Under the pieces are notes generated by a model. The model made no database searches. It was not told the DNA's origin and saw nothing but the letters and a program-made list of their open reading frames with translations. A DNA stretch of 64,000 nt, taken from contig NZ_CP113116.1 in the NCBI RefSeq assembly GCF_026625985.1, positions 4,836,001 through 4,900,000 on the forward strand, read 5' to 3'. Origin of the DNA: Mycobacterium sp. Aquia_213. Lineage in GTDB: Bacteria > Actinomycetota > Actinomycetes > Mycobacteriales > Mycobacteriaceae. Of this stretch, positions 44,293 through 53,112 are shown in pieces (the first letter of the stretch is position 1; the number at the start of each line of letters is the position of its first letter). The translations under genes and the position numbers were made by a program.

Positions 44293-45878
44293 CGCGCGTA
44301 GTAGTTCGGCGCTTCGACGGTCATCGTGACGTCGTGTGGGTGGCTTTCCTTGAGCCCGGCCGACGTGATCCGGACGAATTGCGCCTGCTGCAGCACCTCG
44401 ATGGTGGGCGAGCCGGTGTACCCCATCGCGGCGCGCAGGCCGCCGGTCAGCTGGTGAATCACCGACGACAGCGGGCCACGGAACGGCACCCGGCCCTCGA
44501 TCCCCTCGGGCACCAGCTTGTCCTCGGAGAGCGCGTCGTCGGCGAAGTAGCGGTCCTTGGAGTAGGACTTCGCGCCGCTGCGGCCCGCCATCGCGCCCAG
44601 CGACCCCATGCCGCGGTAGCTCTTGAACTGCTTGCCGTTGACGAAGATCAGCTCGCCGGGCGCCTCGGCGGTGCCGGCCAGCAACGAGCCCAGCATGGCC
44701 GTCGATGCGCCGGCGGCCAGTGCCTTGGCGATGTCGCCGGAATACTGCAGTCCGCCGTCGGCGATGACCGGCACGCCGTGCGGTCCGCAGGCCGCGACGG
44801 CTTCCAGGATCGCCGTGATTTGAGGCGCACCGACGCCGGCGACCACCCGGGTGGTGCAGATCGAGCCCGGCCCCACACCGACCTTCACCGCGTCGGCGCC
44901 GGCCTCGACCAGCGCCAGGGCGGCCGAGCGGGTCGCGACGTTGCCGCCGATGATCTCGACCTTCTCGCCGACTTCGGCCTTGAGTTTGCCCACCATCTCC
45001 AGAACGGTGCGGTTGTGCGCGTGCGCGGTGTCCACGATCAGCACGTCGGCCCCGGCGTCGACCAGCATCATCGCGCGGACCCAGGCGTCACCGCCGACGC
45101 CGACGGCGGCGCCCACCAGCAGCCGGCCGTCGCTGTCCTTGGTGGCCAGCGGGTGTTGTTCGGTCTTGACGAAGTCCTTGACGGTGATCAGCCCGGTCAA
45201 CCGGCCGTGGCCGTCGACGATGGGGAGCTTCTCGATCTTGTTGCGGCGCAACAGGCCCAGCGCCGCGTCCGCGCTGACGCCCTCGCGCGCGGTGATCAGC
45301 GGCGCCTTGGTCATCACCTCGGAGACCGGCCGGGTCTGGTCGACCTCGAACCGCATGTCGCGGTTGGTGATGATCCCGACGAGCGCGCCGGAGTCGTCGA
45401 CGACTGGCAGGCCGGAGATCCGGAACCGGGCGCACAGCGCGTCGACCTGGGCCAGCGTGTTGTCCGGCCGGCAGGTGACCGGGTCGGTGACCATGCCGGC
45501 CTCCGAGCGCTTCACCATCTCGACCTGCCCGGCCTGTTCGGCGACCGGCAGGTTGCGGTGCAGCACGCCCATGCCGCCGGCCCGGGCCATCGCGATGGCC
45601 ATCCGGGATTCGGTGACGGTGTCCATCGCCGAGCTGACCAGCGGCACCCGAAGCCGGATCTTCTTAGTTAGCTGGCTAGAGGTGTCGGCGCTGGCGGGAA
45701 CCACATCGGAAGCCGCGGGCAGCAGCAGCACGTCGTCGTAGGTCAGGCCCAGCATCGCCACCTTGTGTGGGTTGTCTCCCCCGGTCGGCACGGCTTCGTC
45801 GGCCAGACCGCCGACGCGCAGGTAGGGACTTGCAACCAGGTCGGAGCTGTCTTCGAGATGGGACGTGCCACGGGACAT
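44289..45878 (-). CDS. guaB2: Inosine-5'-monophosphate dehydrogenase GuaB2
   Basis: The product (529 aa) oxidises IMP to XMP, the rate-limiting step of guanine nucleotide synthesis, upstream of GuaA. The barrel starts GLTYDDVLLLPAASDVVP. Two CBS domains follow (MVTDPVTCRPDNTLAQV and VMTKAPLITAREGVS), then the catalytic Cys in GPGSICTTR and the flap YRGMGSLGAM. The ATG at 45878 has GGAGGG nine bases upstream. It is the only essential IMPDH of mycobacteria and corresponds to Rv3411c. Confidence 0.98.
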   Translation of the reverse strand: MSRGTSHLEDSSDLVASPYLRVGGLADEAVPTGGDNPHKVAMLGLTYDDVLLLPAASDVVPASADTSSQLTKKIRLRVPLVSSAMDTVTESRMAIAMARAGGMGVLHRNLPVAEQAGQVEMVKRSEAGMVTDPVTCRPDNTLAQVDALCARFRISGLPVVDDSGALVGIITNRDMRFEVDQTRPVSEVMTKAPLITAREGVSADAALGLLRRNKIEKLPIVDGHGRLTGLITVKDFVKTEQHPLATKDSDGRLLVGAAVGVGGDAWVRAMMLVDAGADVLIVDTAHAHNRTVLEMVGKLKAEVGEKVEIIGGNVATRSAALALVEAGADAVKVGVGPGSICTTRVVAGVGAPQITAILEAVAACGPHGVPVIADGGLQYSGDIAKALAAGASTAMLGSLLAGTAEAPGELIFVNGKQFKSYRGMGSLGAMAGRSGAKSYSKDRYFADDALSEDKLVPEGIEGRVPFRGPLSSVIHQLTGGLRAAMGYTGSPTIEVLQQAQFVRITSAGLKESHPHDVTMTVEAPNYYAR

Positions 45879-46028
45879 CGGTGAAACCCTCCATACACGC
45901 GCGGAGCGAGAATCCCATCCTATCGGTCGCGGCCGTCGGGGAGTGCCACCTGTTGGCGCGCCGCCCGACCCAATCGGCGCGCGTCCGCCTGCTGGCGTTA
46001 CCACGGCCTGGCTGCGTAGGCTATGGGC

Positions 46029-46442
46029 GTGCGTGACCAACTCCCCCCGGGTTTGCCACCCGACCCTTTCGCGGACGACCCATGTGACCCGTCGGCGGCG
46101 TTGGACGCTGTCGAGCCCGGACAACCGCTGGATCAACAAGAGCGGATGGCGGTAGAGGCGGACCTGGCCGATCTGGCCGTGTACGAAGCACTGTTGGCGC
46201 ACAAGGGAATTCGCGGACTTGTGGTCTGTTGCGACGAGTGTCAGCAAGACCACTATCACGACTGGGACATGTTGCGGGCCAACCTGCTGCAACTGCTGAT
46301 CGACGGCACCGTCCGCCCGCACGAGCCCGCTTACGACCCGGAGCCGGACGCCTACGTCACCTGGGATTACTGCCGCGGATATGCCGACGCCTCGCTCAAC
46401 GAAGCGACGTCAGACGCCGACGGATTTCACCGTCGCCACTGA
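46029..46442 (+). CDS. Conserved actinobacterial protein, DUF5319 type (Rv3412-like)
   Basis: The 137-aa acidic protein is highly conserved in mycobacteria: RDQLPPGLPPDPFADDPCDPSAAL at the start and the Cys/His-rich segment VVCCDECQQDHYHDWDMLR, which could bind metal. Function is unknown. It is divergent from guaB2. The GTG at 46029 reproduces the orthologue's start; an ATG at 46023 adds two residues. Confidence 0.85.
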   Translation: MRDQLPPGLPPDPFADDPCDPSAALDAVEPGQPLDQQERMAVEADLADLAVYEALLAHKGIRGLVVCCDECQQDHYHDWDMLRANLLQLLIDGTVRPHEPAYDPEPDAYVTWDYCRGYADASLNEATSDADGFHRRH

Positions 46443-46492
46443 GCGATTGAGCTGGCTGTTTTCTTAGGGCGTATTGCTGGGCGCGACCGTGA

Positions 46493-47230
46493 CTAGTGCC
46501 GGTGGTGACCCGGAGCAGGACTCGGGGCTTGGCTGGGCGCAGGCAGGGTTGCGCTCGGGGTGATTGCCTTCGGAATCGATGAAATCTGGGACTGCGGAGC
46601 CGGAAACACCGCGGAGTTCGGCGCGGGCGCGGCCGGCGGCAGCGTCGCATTCGGATCGCGCGAATCGACTTTGGCGTTCAGCAGGTCGATCTCGTCCAGC
46701 AAGTCTTTTCGGCCGGCGCTGTCGTTCAACGACTGCACGGTGCTGCTGACTTCTGCCAGCTGATTCTCGGCCTGGGTCCACTGCCCCTTGTCGATCAGTT
46801 GCTGCACCTTCGCCAGATCTGCCTTGGCGGACAACATGGTCTGGTTCTGGTTGACCAGAGGCTCGTCGAAGAACATCGAGTGCAGGCCGTACAACGTCCC
46901 ACCGGGACGCGCCTCGACCACCATGGCACCGAAACCGCTGAGGGCCAACAACGTCGCCGCCACCGAGCCGACAGTCGCCAGGCCGCGCCGGCTACGCCGC
47001 TGCTCCAACATCCCGGCACGCAGCGCCCCGACGGCCTCCTCCGGCGAAACCAGGGCGCTGGCCGGCGGCCACCGCAAGTCGTCGCGCCAGTCCCCGAGCA
47101 GGGTGGCCAGCGCGTCGTCGTTGGGATCGTCGACGTCGATCCGCTGCCGTTCGGCGAGCGCGTCGAGCAGCAGATCGCTCCGGCTCAGCTCGTCGAGCCC
47201 CGGTCGGTCTGTGAAACCAGAGTCAGGCAT
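46493..47230 (-). CDS. rsdA: Anti-sigma-D factor RsdA
   Basis: The 245-aa membrane protein has a cytoplasmic N-terminal anti-sigma domain (LDELSRSDLLLDALAERQRIDVDDPNDDALATLLGDWRDDLRWPP). One transmembrane helix is near residues 90-110 (VGSVAATLLALSGFGAMVV). A Pro/Ala-rich extracytoplasmic tail with a predicted helical part lies outside. It binds and inhibits SigD until proteolysed. It overlaps the sigD stop by eight bases, and GGGGGA precedes the ATG at 47230. The extracellular tail is shorter than in M. tuberculosis (Rv3413c, about 300 aa). Confidence 0.9.
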   Translation of the reverse strand: MPDSGFTDRPGLDELSRSDLLLDALAERQRIDVDDPNDDALATLLGDWRDDLRWPPASALVSPEEAVGALRAGMLEQRRSRRGLATVGSVAATLLALSGFGAMVVEARPGGTLYGLHSMFFDEPLVNQNQTMLSAKADLAKVQQLIDKGQWTQAENQLAEVSSTVQSLNDSAGRKDLLDEIDLLNAKVDSRDPNATLPPAAPAPNSAVFPAPQSQISSIPKAITPSATLPAPSQAPSPAPGHHRH

Positions 47231-47882
47231 AGTCCCCCGCCGCAACCATTTCGGATTTGAGCCGCGTCAAAGCTCGGTGCTGAGCTACCCGGACGGCTCC
47301 TGGCGTCGCACCGACGGCGGCGGCGGTCTCTTCCGCAGACAGGCCGACGACGACGCGAAGAATCAGAATCTCGCGCTGCTTGGGGGGCAGGATGTCCAGC
47401 AATTCGTTCATGCGGCTGACCGAATCGGCTTCGAGGGCCCGCTGCTCAGGGCCCTTCTCGGACGACCAGCGCTCGGGAACGGATTCGGACGGGTAGGCAA
47501 GATCGCGGCCGGCGGCACGATGGGCGTCGGCCACCTTGTGCGCCGCAATGCCGTACAGAAAGGCCAGGAAGGGGCGTCCTCGATCGCGGTAGCGCGGCAG
47601 GGCTGTCAGAGTCGCCAAGCACACCTCCTGAGCCACATCGTCGGCTGTCAGGCCACCCCGCTCGACTGTGCCGACTCGCGCCCGGCAATATCGCACCACA
47701 ATCGGACGGATGGTTTCCAGCACCTCCCGTAGGGCGTTTCCGTCTCCCGCTACGGCTTCGGCAACCACAGCGTCGAGACGTTCACCTTGAATTGTCATCG
47801 ACGGCGGTATCTCCAACGTTACAAACCGGACACATCGCGGGCTAACTCTCTCGATGACAATAACGGCCGAAAGCCGTTTCAC
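47223..47882 (-). CDS. sigD: ECF RNA polymerase sigma factor SigD
   Basis: The 219-aa sigma-70 family factor has region 2 (LREVLETIRPIVVRYCRARVG... DDVAQEVCLATLTALPRYRDRGRPFLAFLYGIAAHKVADAHR) and region 4 (LDILPPKQREILILRVVVGLSAEETAAAVGATPGAVRVAQHRAL). The GTG at 47882 is used because it overlaps the preceding stop (GTGA), and the frame before Met29 (RFVTLEIPPSM) resembles the orthologue; ATG at 47798 is an alternative. It forms an operon with the upstream gene and rsdA. Confidence 0.94.
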   Translation of the reverse strand: MKRLSAVIVIERVSPRCVRFVTLEIPPSMTIQGERLDAVVAEAVAGDGNALREVLETIRPIVVRYCRARVGTVERGGLTADDVAQEVCLATLTALPRYRDRGRPFLAFLYGIAAHKVADAHRAAGRDLAYPSESVPERWSSEKGPEQRALEADSVSRMNELLDILPPKQREILILRVVVGLSAEETAAAVGATPGAVRVAQHRALTRLKSEMVAAGDYA

Positions 47883-48667
47883 CCGGAAGGCCAGGTTCCA
47901 CCGGCGCGCCGCATCTGGCCTGCGCAGATATCCCGAATTTCAGCCAGTTTGGGCGCAGAAATCGTGACGCTGCCGATATCAAACAGCAAGCAGGCCGATG
48001 CCCATCGAAGCGGTATCAGCCCGAATCGGCCGGTGGCGTCCAACGCGGCCTCGGCGACGGTGCGGGCGCGGTCGATCGCGCCGGCGCTGCACAGCGCGGC
48101 GGCGAGCACCACGTCGCTCTTGACCCGGTGCCGCTCCGAGGCTTCCATGGTCTGCGCGAACTCGACAGCTTCCTCGGCATGGCGGACCGCGATCGTGCCG
48201 TCGCCGCGGGCCATCGCCAGCTCGGCGGCGACCCATCGCCGGCGCACCGGCAGCCGGTCCGGCACCCCCGCCGTCAATTCCGAATCCGCGCGTGCCAACA
48301 GTGTCGCCGCGGCAGCGAAACGGCCGACGCCCAATGCGTCGGCCGCCAATCCGATCAGAGCATCGGCCCGGGCTTCGGGATCGGCGCCGGCCAGTACGAG
48401 GGCCCGGCCGTCCCAGCCCCGGGCCCGCGCGTGCCAACCCAGTTGACGCAGAAACGATCCCTGCGTGCTGTGCGCCAGCGAGACCAATCGGCCGGCCGGA
48501 ATGCTGCGGCGTAACACCGCCAGGTCGCGGTAGGCGCTGCCGTAGCGGCCCTGCCCACCGGCCGCGACGGCACGCAGCCAAAGTTCGCTCGGCGAGGTCG
48601 CCGTCGGCAGCGGCCAGCGGGCCGGCTGGTCGCCGAACGCGGCCGCGGCCAGCGTCGGCTCAATCAT
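47879..48667 (-). CDS. Conserved protein upstream of sigD (Rv3415c-like), TPR-like helical repeats
   Basis: The 262-aa product is alanine-rich with repeated paired helices (SPSELWLRAVAAGGQGRYGSAYRDL, AAATLLARADSEL, IAVRHAEEAVEFAQTM, AIDRARTVAEAALDATG), which suggests tetratricopeptide-like packing. No catalytic motif is seen. It overlaps sigD by GTGA and is the first gene of the sigD operon, so a role in that regulon is likely. Start: ATG at 48667, or GTG at 48691; neither has a strong ribosome site. Confidence 0.8.
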   Translation of the reverse strand: MIEPTLAAAAFGDQPARWPLPTATSPSELWLRAVAAGGQGRYGSAYRDLAVLRRSIPAGRLVSLAHSTQGSFLRQLGWHARARGWDGRALVLAGADPEARADALIGLAADALGVGRFAAAATLLARADSELTAGVPDRLPVRRRWVAAELAMARGDGTIAVRHAEEAVEFAQTMEASERHRVKSDVVLAAALCSAGAIDRARTVAEAALDATGRFGLIPLRWASACLLFDIGSVTISAPKLAEIRDICAGQMRRAGGTWPSG

Positions 48668-49047
48668 CGAAGTGTGATGAGTTTCAATCACGGTGATAGT
48701 AGTAAACAGTTCGTGCTGCTGGTGTTACTGAAATGTTAATCACGATCAGCTGTGTAATAAATGGCACTTGCCAGCCCTTGTGCCCTGAGCTGGGAAATCT
48801 CGGTTTGGTCAAGTGCCTGGTAGCACCGTTCTCCTACGCGAAATGCGTGGCGGATGAACGCAGAGTTAATTCTGCTCCAACCTCTATATATTTTGTCACA
48901 CTAAGCGCCTATTGACGGAAATTCATCGGCACACCTAAGTTCTAGCAATGACGGGTAGTCATCGGTGACGCCACCCTTAAATCAGTTGCACACTCACTTT
49001 GCGAACCCAACCCCCCCGTGGGTGCGCCGTGCAGAAGGGAACTAGCC
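48668..49047. promoter_or_regulatory. Long intergenic region between the sigD operon and whiB3
   Basis: This 380-base stretch separates divergent transcription units and is noticeably richer in A and T than its surroundings, especially 48690-48770 and 48860-48990. It must hold the promoters of the sigD operon and of whiB3. I see no confident operator, tRNA, small-RNA or riboswitch fold. A short open frame at 48733-48915 has no coding character. Confidence 0.5.
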
Positions 49048-49356
49048 ATGCCACAGCCGGAGCAGCTACCTGGGCCCAACGCAGACATTTGGAGCTGGCA
49101 GCTGCAAGGACTGTGCCGCGGCGTGGACTCCTCGATGTTCTTTCACCCCGACGGCGAGCGTGGCCGTGCCCGCATGCAGCGTGAGCAGCGCGCCAAGGAG
49201 ATGTGCCGGCAGTGCCCGGTGATCCAGCAGTGCCGGTCCCACGCGCTCGATGTCGGTGAGCCGTACGGGGTTTGGGGCGGCCTGTCCGAATCCGAGCGCG
49301 ACATGCTGCTGAAGGGCGACATCGGCCGCAACCGCGGTATCCGCCGCTCGGCCTAA
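49048..49356 (+). CDS. whiB3: Redox-sensing iron-sulfur regulator WhiB3
   Basis: The 102-aa product has the four cluster cysteines of Wbl proteins: one in LQGLCRG and three in EMCRQCPVIQQC (CxxCx5C). The GVWGG turn and a basic C-terminal tail (GRNRGIRRSA) follow. It binds a [4Fe-4S] cluster, responds to NO and redox state, and interacts with the principal sigma factor to control lipid genes. AGAAGGGA seven bases upstream supports the ATG at 49048. It corresponds to Rv3416. Confidence 0.96.
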   Translation: MPQPEQLPGPNADIWSWQLQGLCRGVDSSMFFHPDGERGRARMQREQRAKEMCRQCPVIQQCRSHALDVGEPYGVWGGLSESERDMLLKGDIGRNRGIRRSA

Positions 49357-49372
49357 ACAACGTCTTCGACGC

Positions 49373-49404
49373 GGCCCCCACCCTCAGCGGTGGGGGCCGT
49401 TTCG
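49373..49404 (+). terminator. Hairpin terminator after whiB3
   Basis: A ten-base perfect stem GGCCCCCACC/GGTGGGGGCC (49373-49382 and 49389-49398) with loop CTCAGC lies 16 bases after the whiB3 stop and is followed by GTTTCG. The poor T tract is normal for mycobacterial terminators. Confidence 0.8.
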
Positions 49405-49509
49405 ACTCCAGTTGAAGTCGTCCGTTGTCAGGGTGCGTGACCATGGAGGTCGTCGGCCATCGGCAGTCGGGCCCGCCGATCACCGAGTCGTCCTCACTAG
49501 AGTCCGAAT

Positions 49510-50502
49510 ATGGACATCTCGTGTGCGTTCGCGACGTCGTCGAACACCCCGGCCCACGCGGAGCTCGCCGAAAATCTGGGCTACCAGCGGGCCTGGCTCT
49601 ACGACTCTCCGGCCCTCTACCCGGATGTATGGATGATTCTCAGCCGTTGCGCGGAGCGCACGTCGCGCATCGGCCTCGGACCCGGTGTGCTGGTTCCCTC
49701 CTTGCGGCATCCGATGGTGAACGCGGCCGCGATCGCCGAGCTGGAAAGCCAGGCGCCGGGGCGCGTCGCGGTGGCCGTCGGTTCGGGTTTCACCGGCCGG
49801 ATGTCGTTGGGCCAGCGAGCCATGCCGTGGCGGCAGGTCGCCGAATACGTGCGGTGCTTGCGAGCTCTCCTCGCGGGCGAAGCCGCCGAGTGGGAGGGGA
49901 CGAAGATCCGGATGCTGCAGCTGCCCGGTTTCGGGGCGAAGCGACCGATCACTGTGCCGATACTGATCGGCGCCGACGGCCCCAAGGGACTGGCCGTTGC
50001 GGCGGAGCTCGGCGACGGCGTCTTCTCGGCGGCGGTACCACAGGCCGACGCCGCCAAGATCTCGGACTGGCGAGCGCTGCTGTGCTTCGGGACGGTGCTC
50101 GACGAGGGCGAGGGGCTGACGTCGCCGCGCGCCATCGATGCGGCGGGGCCCGCAGCGGTGGTGGTCTATCACGCGATGTACGAGCGTGGCGGCGCCGCCG
50201 CGGTCGATGCACTGCCGGGCGGACAAGGCTGGCGCGAGGCGATCGAGGCCTATCCCGAAGACGAGCGACATTTCGCGATCCATGAAGGACATCTGGTCAA
50301 GGCCAATCCGAGCGATGAACCTCATGTGGCCGACGTGATCCCGTTTGCCAGTTCGATGGCGTTGACCGGCACTGCCCAGCAATTGCCGGAGAAGATCGCC
50401 GGGCTCGCCGCGTCGGGGGTCACCGAAATCGTTTACCAGCCAGCCGGATCCGACATCGAGCGCGAGCTCACGGCATTCGCGTCCGCCGTCGGCTGCTCTT
50501 AG
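49510..50502 (+). CDS. LLM-class (F420-dependent type) oxidoreductase
   Basis: The 330-aa product has the luciferase-like monooxygenase barrel (LAENLGYQRAWLYDSPALYPDVWMILSRCAERTSRIGLGPGVL, IAELESQAPGRVAVAVGSGFTG, PILIGADGPKGLAVAAELGDGVF). In mycobacteria most such proteins use coenzyme F420. The substrate is unknown. A second member lies at 53856-54773. Its 3' end overlaps the convergent thiolase gene by four bases. Confidence 0.85.
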   Translation: MDISCAFATSSNTPAHAELAENLGYQRAWLYDSPALYPDVWMILSRCAERTSRIGLGPGVLVPSLRHPMVNAAAIAELESQAPGRVAVAVGSGFTGRMSLGQRAMPWRQVAEYVRCLRALLAGEAAEWEGTKIRMLQLPGFGAKRPITVPILIGADGPKGLAVAAELGDGVFSAAVPQADAAKISDWRALLCFGTVLDEGEGLTSPRAIDAAGPAAVVVYHAMYERGGAAAVDALPGGQGWREAIEAYPEDERHFAIHEGHLVKANPSDEPHVADVIPFASSMALTGTAQQLPEKIAGLAASGVTEIVYQPAGSDIERELTAFASAVGCS

Positions 50503-51707
50503 GCCGTCGACTTCTCCAGAATGTGCACGCCGCATGCCGAACCGAGTCCGATCACGTGAGCCAGGCCCACCTTGGCGTCCTTGATCTGGCGCTCTCCGGC
50601 CTCGCCGCGCAGGTGGTGACAGATCTCCCATACGTTGGCGATGCCGGTGGCCGCGATCGGATGGCCCTTGGACTCCAGCCCGCCTGACACGTTCACCGGT
50701 GTCGAACCGTCACGCCAGGTCGCACCCGAGTTGAAGAAATCCGCCGCGCCGCCCTCTTCGCACAGCATCAAATTGTCGTAGTGCACCAGTTCGGCGGTGG
50801 CGAAGCAATCGTGCAATTCGACGAGATCGAGGTCGGCCGGGCCGACGCCCGCCTGCTCGTAAGCGACCGTCGCCGCCTTTCGGGTCAGCGTGTTGACGTT
50901 CGGCAACACCTGACAGCCTTCTTCGTAGGGGTCGGTCGTCAGGACCGACGCCGACACCTTCACCGCACGCCGACGCTGCTCGAGCGACAGCGACTTCAGC
51001 GTCTCGCCGCTGCAAACCACGGCGGCCGCGGCGCCATCGCAGTTCGCCGAGCACATCGGGCGCGTATTCGGGTACGCGATCATCACGTCGTTCATGATCT
51101 GCTCGAGGGTGAACCGCTTTTGGTACGACGCAAGGGGATTCAGCGTTGAGTGGGCATGGTTCTTCTCGCTGATCTTGGCGAACAACTCGAAGCTGGTGCC
51201 GCCGTACTTGTGGCCGTACTCGACCCCGATCTGGGCGAAGACGCCCGGCATCGTCTCCGTGCCGATCCTGCCGTCGATTCCGGCCACCGCACCGTAGCGG
51301 CCCGCCGGCGTCCAGGTGTCGGCGTCCTTCTTCTTGGCCCCGCCCGCCAGCAGACCGGCACCCGCGAGCTTCTCGACCCCGACCGCCAGGCCGTAGTCCA
51401 CCTCCCCGGCCTTGACGGCCATGATCGCGGTGCGCAGCGCGGTGGCACCGGTCGCGCAAGCGTTGGCGACGTTGTACACGGGGATACCCGTCTGGCCGAT
51501 CTGTTTCTGAAGCTGTTGCCCCACACTGGCATTCGCGTTCATCAGGTTGCCCGCAGCGAGCATGCCAATCTCGGCCATGGTGACACCCGCGTCCGAAAGC
51601 GCGCCCATGGCGGCCTCGGCCGCCAGGTCGACGGTGTCGAGTTCCGGGTGCTTGCCGAACTTGGTCATCTGGATGCCGAGGATCCAGACTTCATCGCTTG
51701 CGCTCAT
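50499..51707 (-). CDS. Thiolase-like protein (SCP-x/acetyl-CoA acetyltransferase family)
   Basis: The 402-aa product has a thiolase fold. The nucleophile region reads YNVANACATGATALRTAIMAV, His lies in VELHDCFATAEL and SKGHPIAATGIAN, and GLGSACGVHILEK is at the C-terminus. These features match the SCP-x-like thiolases that act on branched or sterol side-chain acyl-CoAs. AAGGAG precedes the ATG at 51707, which shares one base with the upstream stop (TGATG). The pair with a DUF35 zinc-ribbon protein is a common functional unit of thiolase or hydroxymethylglutaryl-like complexes. Confidence 0.87.
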   Translation of the reverse strand: MSASDEVWILGIQMTKFGKHPELDTVDLAAEAAMGALSDAGVTMAEIGMLAAGNLMNANASVGQQLQKQIGQTGIPVYNVANACATGATALRTAIMAVKAGEVDYGLAVGVEKLAGAGLLAGGAKKKDADTWTPAGRYGAVAGIDGRIGTETMPGVFAQIGVEYGHKYGGTSFELFAKISEKNHAHSTLNPLASYQKRFTLEQIMNDVMIAYPNTRPMCSANCDGAAAAVVCSGETLKSLSLEQRRRAVKVSASVLTTDPYEEGCQVLPNVNTLTRKAATVAYEQAGVGPADLDLVELHDCFATAELVHYDNLMLCEEGGAADFFNSGATWRDGSTPVNVSGGLESKGHPIAATGIANVWEICHHLRGEAGERQIKDAKVGLAHVIGLGSACGVHILEKSTA

Positions 51708-52120
51708 CACTGCTCCTTGGTTGCAGAAAGAGGTTCGAAGCCGAACCCGACCGCCTCCGTGCCCTCGGAGTCGGTGCCGATCGATTGGGTGGCGAGACGC
51801 ACTTTCATGCCGTCGAAAACGTGCTCGGGGTCGGGCTCGACGTTGATGAGGTTGGCGCGCACCTGGGTGCCGCCGCAATCGACCACAGCAGCGACGAACG
51901 GGGTCGGAATGCCCGGTGCCGCGAACGCGACGATGGTGAACGCGCGCACCGTGCCTTCGGTCTCGATCGGGACCGTCGTGAATTCGGTGGCAAAGCACTT
52001 GGCGCAGGCGTTTCGCCGGTCGAAGTATCTGGCACCGCAGTTGACGCATTCCTGCGCGACCAGATGGGGTTGGTGGTCGTCCAGCACCAGGTAGTCGACC
52101 AGTGGGATCTGCCCGGCCAT
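51707..52120 (-). CDS. Zn-ribbon/OB-fold (DUF35) thiolase partner protein
   Basis: The 137-aa product has a zinc ribbon with four cysteines (ECVNCGARYFDRRNACAKCF) followed by an OB fold (GTVRAFTIVAFAAPGIPTPFVAAVVDC). Such DUF35 proteins bind acyl-CoA and hold thiolases or ketosteroid aldolases in complexes. GGAGGTG lies four bases before the ATG at 52120; ATG at 52132 overlaps that site. It is translated just before, and probably together with, the thiolase-like protein. Confidence 0.88.
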   Translation of the reverse strand: MAGQIPLVDYLVLDDHQPHLVAQECVNCGARYFDRRNACAKCFATEFTTVPIETEGTVRAFTIVAFAAPGIPTPFVAAVVDCGGTQVRANLINVEPDPEHVFDGMKVRLATQSIGTDSEGTEAVGFGFEPLSATKEQ

Positions 52121-52187
52121 GCGCACCTCCATCGTTGGTGTCTTCGACGGTATCGCTTGGCAACCAACGCTCGATAGCCTGGGCTGC

Positions 52188-52637
52188 ATGACAACCAATG
52201 ACGGGACGTCGTCGGAGGGCACGGTAACCGTAGCCGAGACCGGCACGGGAACGTATACGCAAGAGATCACCGCCGGGCAGCACCGGCTCGTCGCCGACGA
52301 GCCAGCGCCAGTCGGCGACGACGCCGGGCCAAACCCGTACGACCTGCTACTGGCCGCATTGGGCTCGTGTACCTCGATGACGGTGCGGATGTACGCCAAC
52401 CGCAAGGGCTGGCCACTCGAGCGTGTTCGAGTGACGTTGCGGCACTCGCGCATTCACGCGCAGGACTGCGCCGACTGCGAAACCAAGATCGGCTGGATCG
52501 ATCACATTGATCGGGAGATCGAGTTGACGGGCGACCTCGACGAGACGCAACGGGATCGGTTGTTGCTCATGGCCGAACGCTGCCCCGTCCATCAGACCCT
52601 GACCTCGGAGGTCCGGGTCGCTACGTCTTTGCGGTGA
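52188..52637 (+). CDS. OsmC-family peroxide-reducing or thiol protein
   Basis: The 149-aa product has both redox cysteines of the OsmC/Ohr family, one in LAALGSCTSMTVRMYANRKG and one in MAERCPVHQTL. These reduce organic hydroperoxides at the dimer interface. DCADCETK adds a CxxC pair between them. The branch (YhfA-like) is less studied than Ohr. The last 17 bases overlap the convergent membrane-protein gene. Confidence 0.87.
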   Translation: MTTNDGTSSEGTVTVAETGTGTYTQEITAGQHRLVADEPAPVGDDAGPNPYDLLLAALGSCTSMTVRMYANRKGWPLERVRVTLRHSRIHAQDCADCETKIGWIDHIDREIELTGDLDETQRDRLLLMAERCPVHQTLTSEVRVATSLR

Positions 52638-53112
52638 CGGGCAGCGATCCCGCCGCGACATATCCGAGTGAGAGAACCAGCACGGCGAACTTGATCAGGG
52701 CGGCGGTGCGCGCGCGCCGCGCATTCTCGGCGACACGGGTGCCGCTGAGCACCTTCAGCAGCGAGACACCCTCGATCGCGTCGCCGGCGACGGCGACACC
52801 CACCACGGCGGGCAGGGCGGCCGGGTGGCCATGCCGCCGACGGGTGCGGTCCACGAGCAGGGCCGCGAAGACGCCATAGGTTGTCATGTAGCCGAAATCC
52901 AGCCACGTGGATATCCGTGCGGCACGCTGACCGTCACTGCCCCAGCGGGCCATGATGGCCTCGGCCCGAGAAGCGTTGCCGGCCAGTTCAAACGGGATGA
53001 TGCCCGGACCGCCGGTCCGACGCATGCGCCGTTCCAGGACGGACATCCCCGCGGAGTAGGCAACGAAGGCTAGCGCCGATGCGCCGAGCCGGTGATTCCT
53101 CACCTTGCTCAC
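52621..53112 (-). CDS. Small integral membrane protein of unknown function
   Basis: The 163-aa product has several hydrophobic segments (GASALAFVAYSAGMSVL, FGYMTTYGVFAALLV, LPAVVGVAVAGDAIEGVSLL, LIKFAVLVLSLGYVAAG), so three or four membrane helices are likely, with basic loops. No family is recognised. The GTG at 53112 overlaps the preceding stop as GTGA, indicating coupling to the NTF2-like gene. Confidence 0.7.
   Translation of the reverse strand: MSKVRNHRLGASALAFVAYSAGMSVLERRMRRTGGPGIIPFELAGNASRAEAIMARWGSDGQRAARISTWLDFGYMTTYGVFAALLVDRTRRRHGHPAALPAVVGVAVAGDAIEGVSLLKVLSGTRVAENARRARTAALIKFAVLVLSLGYVAAGSLPVTAKT

Noticed and set aside
44334..45671. Open frame opposite guaB2
   Set aside because: It is a shadow of a certain essential gene and has low-complexity composition.
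48733..48915. 60-codon frame in the sigD-whiB3 intergenic region
   Set aside because: It has no ribosome site, is AT-rich and has no recognisable composition or motif.
49108..49372. Hairpin-like GC runs within and just after whiB3 as an RNA element
   Set aside because: Only the 49373-49398 stem is perfect and is best explained as a terminator.
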